DNA from: Rubrobacter sp.
Lineage (GTDB): Bacteria; Actinomycetota; Rubrobacteria; Rubrobacterales; Rubrobacteraceae
DNA length: 6,434 nt
Assembly: GCA_013695335.1 (NCBI GenBank)
Contig: JACDAR010000057.1
Coordinates: forward strand, 1-6,434
Direction of reading: 5' to 3'
This document shows positions 1-5,050 of this stretch, piece after piece; position 1 is the stretch's first letter, and every line of letters begins with the position of its first letter. The position numbers and the translations under genes were made by a program. The notes under the pieces are model-generated. The model had not been told where the DNA came from, did not search any database, and saw only the letters and a list, made by a program, of their open reading frames with translations.

Positions 1-818
1 GGCGCAAACTTACGGCGGCGGCGATTCAGATGTCATCCACCCCGGATAAACGGGAGAACTGGAGCATTGCGGAACGCCTGATCCGGAACGCTGCGGATGC
101 GGGGGCCGAGCTCGTAGCCCTGCCGGAGCTGTGGAGTTGCCACGGACTGGAAAAAGTCTACCGGGAGAACGCCGAACCCATCCCAGGTCCCACGACGGAT
201 TTCCTTGGCGAACTGGCGCGGGGGCTGGGGATCTATATTCTCGGGGGCTCCATCCTGGAAGATACTCCGGGCTCGGACAAGCTTTCCAATACCTCGACGT
301 TCTTCGGGCCGGACGGCGAGTTATCCGCCGTCTACCGCAAGATCCACCTGTTCGACGTGAAGGTCCCCGATAGAGAGTATCTGGAAAGCAAGACCATCGC
401 TCCGGGCCGTGAGATCGTCACGGCGAAGGCCGGTGTGGCGACGCTCGGCCTCTCCGTCTGCTACGACGTTCGTTTCCCCGAACTCTACCGGTTGCTCGCG
501 CTGCGAGGCGCAGAGGTGTTGGCGGTCCCTGCGGCGTTCACGCTTCACACGGGCAAGGATCACTGGGAGCTTCTCCTGCGCGCCCGCGCCGTCGAGAACC
601 AGGCTTTCGTGGTGGCTCCGGCCCAGTGGGGACAGAAGGCTGACGGACGATGGACTTATGGGCGGTCCATGATCGTGGACCCGTGGGGCACAGTCCTCGC
701 GCAGTGCTCCGACCGTGACGGTCACGCCCTCGCTGAACTCGACCTCGACTACCTCGACCGCTTCCGCTCCGAGTTCCCGTCCCTCGCCAACCGTCGCCCC
801 GAAGCCTACGACTGGTAG
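1..818 (+). CDS. Nit1/Nit2-type carbon-nitrogen hydrolase (amidase), 5' partial
   Basis: This cytoplasmic amidase belongs to the nitrilase superfamily, which hydrolyses C-N bonds with a Glu-Lys-Cys catalytic set. The frame is open to the window edge, reading RKLTAAAIQM before the first internal ATG at 30. Since this is the usual beta-strand start of the family, the true start lies just upstream and only a few residues are missing. Numbering from the ATG at 30, the catalytic residues are E33 (ALPELW), K104 (YRKIHLFDV) and C144 (SVCYDVRFPELYR); E119 in LESKT matches the family's second glutamate. The stretches HWELLLRARAVE, YGRSMIVDPWGTV and NRRPEAY closely resemble Nit1, known in other organisms as deaminated-glutathione amidase, with omega-amidase Nit2 as the relative. 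The family assignment is firm. The substrate is inferred and could be another short-chain omega-amide. A small membrane-protein gene begins within a few bases of the stop. Confidence 0.93.
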   Translation, partial: RKLTAAAIQMSSTPDKRENWSIAERLIRNAADAGAELVALPELWSCHGLEKVYRENAEPIPGPTTDFLGELARGLGIYILGGSILEDTPGSDKLSNTSTFFGPDGELSAVYRKIHLFDVKVPDREYLESKTIAPGREIVTAKAGVATLGLSVCYDVRFPELYRLLALRGAEVLAVPAAFTLHTGKDHWELLLRARAVENQAFVVAPAQWGQKADGRWTYGRSMIVDPWGTVLAQCSDRDGHALAELDLDYLDRFRSEFPSLANRRPEAYDW

Positions 819-822
819 CTGT

Positions 823-1098
823 TTGTCTACGAAGACGCACACGGTGGTGAGTGCGGTATGGTTCGCTGCTCTGTTCGTGTTTTTCCTCGCCTTCGAGAGT
901 AGTTTGCCGCCGTGGTCCATCGGGGCGCTGACGTTTGGTGCGCTTGGATGGATGGGATTCTTCCTGGGGCCGCTGGTTTGGCATTGGATCTCAGGTTCCC
1001 GACGTTCCAACGCGGCGATCCAGACCACTACTCGGGTATTCGGGGTTGCGATGCTCATAATCTGGTCGCTGCTGCTCTATGGCGCGCTCGTTTTCTGA
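823..1098 (+). CDS. Small three-helix membrane protein, unknown function
   Basis: I do not recognise this protein. It is about 91 residues with three hydrophobic stretches at roughly 7-25 (VVSAVWFAALFVFFLAF), 31-55 (WSIGALTFGALGWMGFFLG and on) and 70-91 (RVFGVAMLIIWSLLLYGALV). A short Arg/Ser loop (SGSRRS) separates the second and third. The frame stays open back to an ATG at 715, but that would overlap the hydrolase gene by about 100 bases, so I rejected it. The TTG at 823 gives MSTKTHTVVSAV and sits 4 bases after the upstream stop, with a weak GGTAG motif before it. GTG at 844 or 847 are alternatives without a clear ribosome site. The spacing suggests co-transcription, and perhaps translational coupling, with the hydrolase. 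The patterned hydrophobicity supports a real gene. The exact start is uncertain. Confidence 0.6.
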   Translation: MSTKTHTVVSAVWFAALFVFFLAFESSLPPWSIGALTFGALGWMGFFLGPLVWHWISGSRRSNAAIQTTTRVFGVAMLIIWSLLLYGALVF

Positions 1099-1146
1099 AT
1101 GCCATATTTCAGGGAGACGTTCGTCCCGTAACGCGACAGCCCGTGG

Positions 1147-2556
1147 TCAGAACGCCCCGATCAAAGCGAGTATGACGATGGAGACTATGACCGGCGGCAG
1201 GGCCGCGCGGGCGATCTCACCCTCGCGTCCGAGAAGGCCGGTCGCAGTGGCGGCGAGTACGATGCGCTGCGGCGCGAGCATGCTGGCATGGCTGCCCGAG
1301 ACGTTCTGGACGGCGGCAGTCAGCGTCCTCGGAAGGTCCAGGCTATTTGCGGCCTCGATCTGGAGCGGCATGAATAGCGCGTTCGATGCTGCGTTGGACC
1401 CTGTGAGCACGCCCCCCAGCGACCCGACCACGGGCGCGGCCATCAGGTACAGATTCCCGAGCGCCGAGGCCCCCGAAGCCAGCAGCGCAGCCGCCCCTGA
1501 GGCAGCTACCACTTCCCCCGCCAGCACAAACGTGAGCACCGCGCCAGCGGTCGGCAACCATTGGCCCGCCGTGCCCCGGACGGCTTCTCCCGCGGATCCC
1601 GCCCCCAGCCCGAACAACAGCGCGGCAAACCCAGCCGAGAGAAACAGCGGCAGCCCCGGTCCCGTGAAGACCGGCCCCAGGTCTTCGATCACCGCCTGAA
1701 CAGGCTCTGGCCCATTAGTCAGCGTCAGCAAAAACACCAGGAACACGTATGGGAGCAGCGACCGAGCTGGCAAGTCCAGCCCGGAGAGACGTTGCCTCCT
1801 GACCACGAGGAACGCCCCCGTGACGACGAGGCCGCCGATGGCGCCGGATAGCTCGGGGATCAGGAACACGCTGGTCAGGAGCGTCCCTGCTCCCGCCAGC
1901 AAACCCAGCAGCACCGCCTCCACGCCGCGACGCCGGATTCCATCTTTTCCCCCGGCCAGCGCGACGGCGGCGACGCCGTAGATTGGGAAGAGGGGGAGGC
2001 TGAGGAGCGCGCTCCAGTCCGACAGCGCCGGGAAGGTCGTGTCCGAGAGGTTGGCCCCGATCACGGTCCCAACCCCAAGCGCGCCCCACGGAACCGCGCA
2101 TTGCCCCCAACTCGCCAGCACCGCCGCCTTCAAGGGCGAAAACCCTGCGGCAAGCAAGATTGGAGCGCTTATGACCACAGCCACCCCGAACCCCGTTACC
2201 GATTCGAAGAAGGGAGAAACCCCGATCACCACGACCAACGCTAGCCCTTCGCGCTCCGGCTCCAACTCCCCCAGAAACCGCGACACGGCCTCCACGGCCC
2301 CACCCGCCGAGAGCAGGTTGTACAGCAATAACCCCCCGAAAAGCACGTACAACACCGCAGCCGTGGTGGCGATCCCATCCACAGCCGCGCCGCCCAACCC
2401 ACCGCCCCCGAACCCAGGCCACATCAGCGCAGCCGCCACGGCGACAACCAGCGTCACAGCCCCAGATCTCGCCGCGGGCCACCCAAACCCGAGCATGAGA
2501 ACCCCGGCCACCACGAAAGGCAGCCCGGCCACTACAAACCCGAGAACGTCTACCAT
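1147..2556 (-). CDS. LctP-family (lactate/glycolate permease-type) transporter
   Basis: This 469-residue integral membrane protein is very hydrophobic, with about 12-13 predicted helices. Hallmarks of the L-lactate permease family are ESVTGFGV (118-125), the GQCAVPWGALG loop (151-161), GGVLTGSNAASNALF (381-395) and the C-terminal block QNVSGSHASMLAPQRIV (417-433) followed by LLGREGE. Known members import L-lactate, D-lactate or glycolate with protons; the substrate here cannot be read from sequence. It is shorter than the classical E. coli and Bacillus permeases (about 550 residues) but carries the conserved core and C-terminus. The start ATG (2556-2554) has a GGAA ribosome site 3 bases ahead. 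It is divergent from an XRE-cupin regulator across 43 bp, the usual arrangement of a transporter and its local regulator. It converges with the small membrane-protein gene, leaving 48 bp. Confidence 0.93.
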   Translation of the reverse strand: MVDVLGFVVAGLPFVVAGVLMLGFGWPAARSGAVTLVVAVAAALMWPGFGGGGLGGAAVDGIATTAAVLYVLFGGLLLYNLLSAGGAVEAVSRFLGELEPEREGLALVVVIGVSPFFESVTGFGVAVVISAPILLAAGFSPLKAAVLASWGQCAVPWGALGVGTVIGANLSDTTFPALSDWSALLSLPLFPIYGVAAVALAGGKDGIRRRGVEAVLLGLLAGAGTLLTSVFLIPELSGAIGGLVVTGAFLVVRRQRLSGLDLPARSLLPYVFLVFLLTLTNGPEPVQAVIEDLGPVFTGPGLPLFLSAGFAALLFGLGAGSAGEAVRGTAGQWLPTAGAVLTFVLAGEVVAASGAAALLASGASALGNLYLMAAPVVGSLGGVLTGSNAASNALFMPLQIEAANSLDLPRTLTAAVQNVSGSHASMLAPQRIVLAATATGLLGREGEIARAALPPVIVSIVILALIGAF

Positions 2557-2566
2557 GATTCCATAT

Positions 2567-2590
2567 GTATATCTACTATGATAGATTTAC
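2567..2590. promoter_or_regulatory. Imperfect 24-bp dyad, candidate operator of the regulator/permease pair
   Basis: The dyad pairs GTAtATCTA (2567-2575) with TAGATtTAC (2582-2590) around a 6-bp centre; 9 of 12 symmetric positions are complementary. It fills most of the 43-bp gap between the divergent permease and XRE-cupin genes and covers the overlapping -10 hexamers. XRE-family regulators bind such dyads as dimers. Binding here would block both promoters, giving joint control and autoregulation. The symmetry is visible in the sequence; the protein that binds it is inferred. Confidence 0.5.
2577..2583. promoter_or_regulatory. Overlapping divergent -10 elements (TATGATA core)
   Basis: The plus strand reads TATGAT (2577-2582) and the minus strand TATCAT (2583-2578), both close to the sigma-70 -10 consensus and sharing bases. 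Expected start sites are near 2589-2590 on the plus strand and near 2571 on the minus strand. That gives the permease a roughly 15-base leader containing its GGAA site, and the regulator a roughly 10-base leader without a ribosome site. I see no convincing -35 hexamer on either side. Confidence 0.4.
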
Positions 2591-2599
2591 TTCTACCAA

Positions 2600-3196
2600 A
2601 TGAACGGAAGCGAAACAAGGGGAGGTTCGGCGGAGGTCGAGGCGGTATCGGCCTGGCGGTTGGGGGCTCGGGTGAAGGAGTTGAGGAAGCGGCGGGGGAT
2701 GACGCTTGAGGCTCTGGCTGAGAGGAGCGGGGTGAGTCGGGCCATGATCTCCAAGCTGGAGCGGGGGGAGAAGAACCCCACCCTCGTGGTGACGGCGCGC
2801 ATAGCCGAGGGTTTCGGGGTGACGCTATCCGGGCTGCTCGGAACCGAGGAACGGCGGGAGGTGATCATCGTGCCCCGCGAGCGGCGCATGGTGATGAAGG
2901 ACCCCGAGACGGGCTTCGAGCGGCAGTTGCTTTCGCCATCATTTGGGGTGCGGGGCGTGGAGTTTGTGCGCAACGTGGTGCCAGAGGGTTCGAACTCGGG
3001 AGAATTCCCGCCGCACCGCAAAGGTGTGGAGGAGTACGTGGTAGTGGAGAGGGGGCGGCTGCGCGCGATCCTCGGCGGGGAGGAACATCTACTCGAAGAG
3101 GGTGACGCCCTGTACTTCGAGGCTGACGTGCCGCACCGCTTCGACAACGCCGGGCAAGGCGAGTGCAGCTACTATCTGGTCATAAGCTCGGACTAG
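2600..3196 (+). CDS. XRE-family transcriptional regulator with C-terminal cupin sensor domain
   Basis: This 198-residue cytoplasmic DNA-binding protein has an N-terminal XRE helix-turn-helix at about 20-76, seen in VKELRKRRGMTLEALAERSG then VSRAMISKLERGEKNPTL. A linker with basic and hydrophobic residues (VIIVPRERRMV) leads to a cupin_2 beta-barrel at about 125-195. Cupin residues are H139 and E144-E145 (PPHRKGVEEYVV), the GDALYF turn and H179 (DVPHRFDN). The architecture matches the PuuR-like group of small-molecule-responsive repressors, in which the cupin binds an effector. Divergence from an LctP-type permease suggests the effector is the transported acid or a product of it, which is inference. 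No Shine-Dalgarno sequence precedes the ATG at 2600, so translation may be leaderless or from a very short leader. About 20 residues precede the helix-turn-helix, so a later start is possible. Confidence 0.93.
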   Translation: MNGSETRGGSAEVEAVSAWRLGARVKELRKRRGMTLEALAERSGVSRAMISKLERGEKNPTLVVTARIAEGFGVTLSGLLGTEERREVIIVPRERRMVMKDPETGFERQLLSPSFGVRGVEFVRNVVPEGSNSGEFPPHRKGVEEYVVVERGRLRAILGGEEHLLEEGDALYFEADVPHRFDNAGQGECSYYLVISSD

Positions 3197-3213
3197 GCCG
3201 GTGCGGTCGTGGG

Positions 3214-3240
3214 GAACGAAGGTACGTACCCGACTCGTTC
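3214..3240. terminator. Possible bidirectional hairpin between convergent genes
   Basis: Arms GAACGA (3214-3219) and TCGTTC (3235-3240) flank a 15-base loop that itself contains the perfect palindrome GGTACGTACC (3221-3230). It lies between the stop of the XRE-cupin gene and the stop of the convergent zinc-ribbon gene, overlapping the latter. There is no T-run on either strand, so this is not a canonical intrinsic terminator. It is placed where a transcription barrier would be expected. Confidence 0.3.
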
Positions 3241-3721
3241 AGGCTGCCTCGCTGGTTGTGTCGTAGCCCACACGGCGATCCTGGCTTCCCGAGCGGTGAC
3301 CACGATAATATTCGAGGCGGCTGGTGGCGTCTTCCCACCCCTTGAGGCGGTCGTTTGTGGTGAAGGAGATGGCGTCACCGTATCGTCCGTCGAGCCAGCC
3401 TGACCAGTAAGCCTTGCCGTGATGCGCCGGTTTCTGGGGTTTGCGTGAGCTTATGGGGAGCACTTCGGAGCCGCAGGAAGGACACCGGAAAACACCGTCG
3501 GGGAGACGGCGCATCTCGGGGTGTCCACATTCGCAGGCATGGAATCCCATGGCGTCGGGGAGGGTGATGATCTGGCGCAGGGTCAGGAGGGCTGTCCCGT
3601 TAAGGAGACAGCCGCAGGAAGTACATCGCGATGAAGCCTGGCTGAGGGGGCGGAGTTCGCCGGTCTCGCAGGCCGGGCAGGTGAGCGTCGGGGCTTCCGA
3701 TGTCGGCTGCTGGTTTGTCAT
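3239..3721 (-). CDS. Double zinc-ribbon protein of unknown function
   Basis: This soluble 160-residue protein has two predicted zinc-binding knuckle pairs. The first uses C15/C18 (CPAC) and C33/C36 (CTSCGC). The second uses C63/C65/H67 (HACECGHP) and C80/C83 (CPSCGS). The C-terminal third (about 100-145) is cysteine-free and aromatic/charged: KAYWSGWLDGRYGD followed by RLKGWEDATSRLEYYRGH, possibly a small helical domain. I cannot name a family. Zinc ribbons occur in nucleic-acid-binding, protein-protein and redox-sensing proteins, and nothing here decides among them. The ATG at 3721 is well supported by AAAGGA with 7-base spacing. That start codon lies inside a 10-bp inverted repeat, described separately. 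It is codirectional with, and 116 bp downstream of, the nicotinate phosphoribosyltransferase gene. Confidence 0.85.
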   Translation of the reverse strand: MTNQQPTSEAPTLTCPACETGELRPLSQASSRCTSCGCLLNGTALLTLRQIITLPDAMGFHACECGHPEMRRLPDGVFRCPSCGSEVLPISSRKPQKPAHHGKAYWSGWLDGRYGDAISFTTNDRLKGWEDATSRLEYYRGHRSGSQDRRVGYDTTSEAA

Positions 3722-3763
3722 GGTGTCGTCCTTTCGCCTGTGTCTGAATGTTTGACACCATGA
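3718..3763 (-). promoter_or_regulatory. Leader inverted repeat sequestering the zinc-ribbon start codon, with a competing hairpin
   Basis: Read on the minus strand, TCATGGTGTC (3763-3754) is perfectly complementary to GACACCATGA (3727-3718), which includes the gene's ATG. The ribosome site AAAGGA (3734-3729) falls in the 26-base loop. The upstream GTGTC (3758-3754) can instead pair with a nearer GACAC copy (3744-3740) across a 9-base loop, leaving ribosome site and ATG free. The two pairings are mutually exclusive, as in translational switches. The repeat could equally be a DNA-level operator, and I cannot see the transcription start, which must lie upstream of 3763 for the RNA model to hold. 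Confidence 0.45.
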
Positions 3764-3790
3764 TGACTTACCGGCGGAGATCGCACATCC

Positions 3791-3828
3791 CCCAAATGAA
3801 TGATTTTTTTCTAGCTCATTTGGGCTAG
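3791..3828. repeat. Nested inverted repeats with a seven-T tract in the loop
   Basis: CCCAAATGA (3791-3799) pairs perfectly with TCATTTGGG (3816-3824) around a 16-base loop containing seven consecutive T residues on the plus strand. An overlapping alternative stem, CTAGC (3811-3815) with GCTAG (3824-3828), shares bases with the right arm. It begins about 10 bases after the stop of the minus-strand phosphoribosyltransferase gene, where a terminator would be expected. The T-tract lies inside the loop and is an A-tract in that transcript, so a standard terminator does not fit. A protein-binding site upstream of the zinc-ribbon gene is the other reading. Confidence 0.45.
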
Positions 3829-3837
3829 ATCTTCGAA

Positions 3838-4998
3838 CTACAGTGGATAGTCTCCCGTCGCCAACTGGGCCAGCACCCTGTCACGGAGGGCGGAGACGGA
3901 GGCAGGATGGTCGTCGCCGAGGGGCTGGAGCAGGTCGCGGGAGCCTTCTGGGGCCGTGGAGGTGGATGGAACCACCCTGCGGGTGCCGTCCTCAAGTTGC
4001 AGGAGGCGCTTCCTTCCGCCGCGCTTGCCGCGTTTTGATCGATCCACGCCATCCACCTCTACGATGTCGAGGGAATAGTCGATCATGGGTGATGCGGCGA
4101 TGTAGCCGCCAACGCCATATGCGTCGCACACCGGGTTGAGGTGGAGTATGTAATCCACGTCTATCCCGCCAGAGGCGAAGATCTTGACGTTCTCGAAGCC
4201 GTGGCGGTCCAGTTCCCAGCGCACCTCGCTCATGAGATCCTTGAAATCCCCCCTGCGGTTGCCAGGCGTGTCCATGCGGATGGCGTAGATGGAGTCAGGG
4301 ATGGCGCGGGCTGCTATGAGCGCCCCGAACTTCTCGTCGTCGAAGGTGTCTATGATGATTGTGCGTGGGATCTCCTTCGGCATCGTCTCGTCGAAAGCCT
4401 TCGCAGCCTCCTCCGTGGATCCGATGACGAGCACCAGCGCGTGGGGCGTGGTGCCGCTCGCCGGGATACCGAGGGCTTCCGCGGCGACGTTGATCGTCAC
4501 TCCGTCGCAGCCCCCGAGGTATGCGGCGCGTTCGATCATCGGCGTGACAGCAGGGTGCATACGGCGTGCCCCGAAGGAGATCACGGGCCGATCCCCAGCC
4601 GCTATCCGGCATCGGGCAGCTGCCGTCGCCACCCCAGACGCCTGGCACAGAAAACCGAGGATTGCAGTCTCGTGCTCCGCGAATGCCCCGTATGGCCCGG
4701 TGAGCGTGAGGATTGGCTCGTTCGGGTGGCACACGGTTCCCTCTGGCACGGATCTCGCCTCCACCTCCACGTCTTCGAGGAGGTGGGCTACCTCGTCCAG
4801 CCCGGCTACCACGAACCACTCTTCCGGGTTGGAGGTCTTGTAGGCGACCTCGACGTGGACCGGCGTGTTCTCCATGCCCCTGGCGCGGAGTACGTCCAGC
4901 GTGCGATGAAAGTACGAGTCAGCGACCTCTGCGCTTTTGATCTCCTCGTACGATGCGGTGTTGAAACCCTTACGCGACGCGCCGCCGTTTTTACTCAC
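3838..4998 (-). CDS. pncB: Nicotinate phosphoribosyltransferase
   Basis: The enzyme converts nicotinate plus PRPP, usually with ATP hydrolysis, into nicotinate mononucleotide. This is the entry step of the Preiss-Handler branch of NAD salvage in the cytoplasm. The protein is 386 residues. Recognisable blocks are an N-terminal phosphoribosyltransferase-like domain with CHPNEPILTLTGPYGAFAEHE (90-110), the active-site stretch SFGARRMHPAV (141-151), GGCDGVTIN (162-170), SGTTPHALV (181-189), DTFDDEKFG (217-225), the PRPP/product-loop motif IRMDTPGNRRGDF (240-252) and ASGGIDVDYI (275-284). The style and length resemble the shorter archaeal-like enzymes rather than E. coli PncB. The frame is open far upstream (to 5241), but that part lies opposite the GGT-like gene and is not family sequence. 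GTG at 4998 or TTG at 5001 follows GGGAAAGG (5017-5010) by 11 or 8 bases, so the start is uncertain by one codon. Confidence 0.93.
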   Translation of the reverse strand: MSKNGGASRKGFNTASYEEIKSAEVADSYFHRTLDVLRARGMENTPVHVEVAYKTSNPEEWFVVAGLDEVAHLLEDVEVEARSVPEGTVCHPNEPILTLTGPYGAFAEHETAILGFLCQASGVATAAARCRIAAGDRPVISFGARRMHPAVTPMIERAAYLGGCDGVTINVAAEALGIPASGTTPHALVLVIGSTEEAAKAFDETMPKEIPRTIIIDTFDDEKFGALIAARAIPDSIYAIRMDTPGNRRGDFKDLMSEVRWELDRHGFENVKIFASGGIDVDYILHLNPVCDAYGVGGYIAASPMIDYSLDIVEVDGVDRSKRGKRGGRKRLLQLEDGTRRVVPSTSTAPEGSRDLLQPLGDDHPASVSALRDRVLAQLATGDYPL

Positions 4999-5034
4999 CA
5001 ATGTGTACGCCTTTCCCGTCGCCGTGATCAAAGC

Positions 5035-5045
5035 GTTATCATAAC
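5035..5045. promoter_or_regulatory. Near-palindromic bidirectional -10 element
   Basis: GTTATCATAAC is a perfect 5-bp dyad around a single central base. It supplies TATCAT (5037-5042) on the plus strand and TATGAT (5043-5038) on the minus strand. The plus-strand hexamer ends 8 bases before the ATG at 5051, so transcription would begin at or next to the start codon, in keeping with the absence of a ribosome site there. The minus-strand start would be near 5031, upstream of the phosphoribosyltransferase ribosome site. I see no good -35 hexamers. Confidence 0.45.
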
Positions 5046-5050
5046 CAATA

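Noticed and set aside
321..1058. 245-codon minus-strand open frame
   Set aside because: It is antisense to the amidase, whose catalytic motifs are intact, and to the small membrane-protein gene.
1112..1127. Possible hairpin GGGAGACGTTCGTCCC between convergent genes as a terminator
   Set aside because: It has only about five pairs with a bulge, and no T-run on either strand. Too weak to call.
1079..1699. 206-codon plus-strand open frame, plus frames at 1561-1851 and 2039-2581
   Set aside because: These are Ala/Ser/Pro-rich antisense translations of the permease gene, without recognisable motifs.
3752..3757. Perfect -35-like TTGACA on the plus strand
   Set aside because: There is no -10 hexamer at suitable spacing and no plus-strand gene downstream. 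The bases belong to the inverted repeat in the zinc-ribbon leader.
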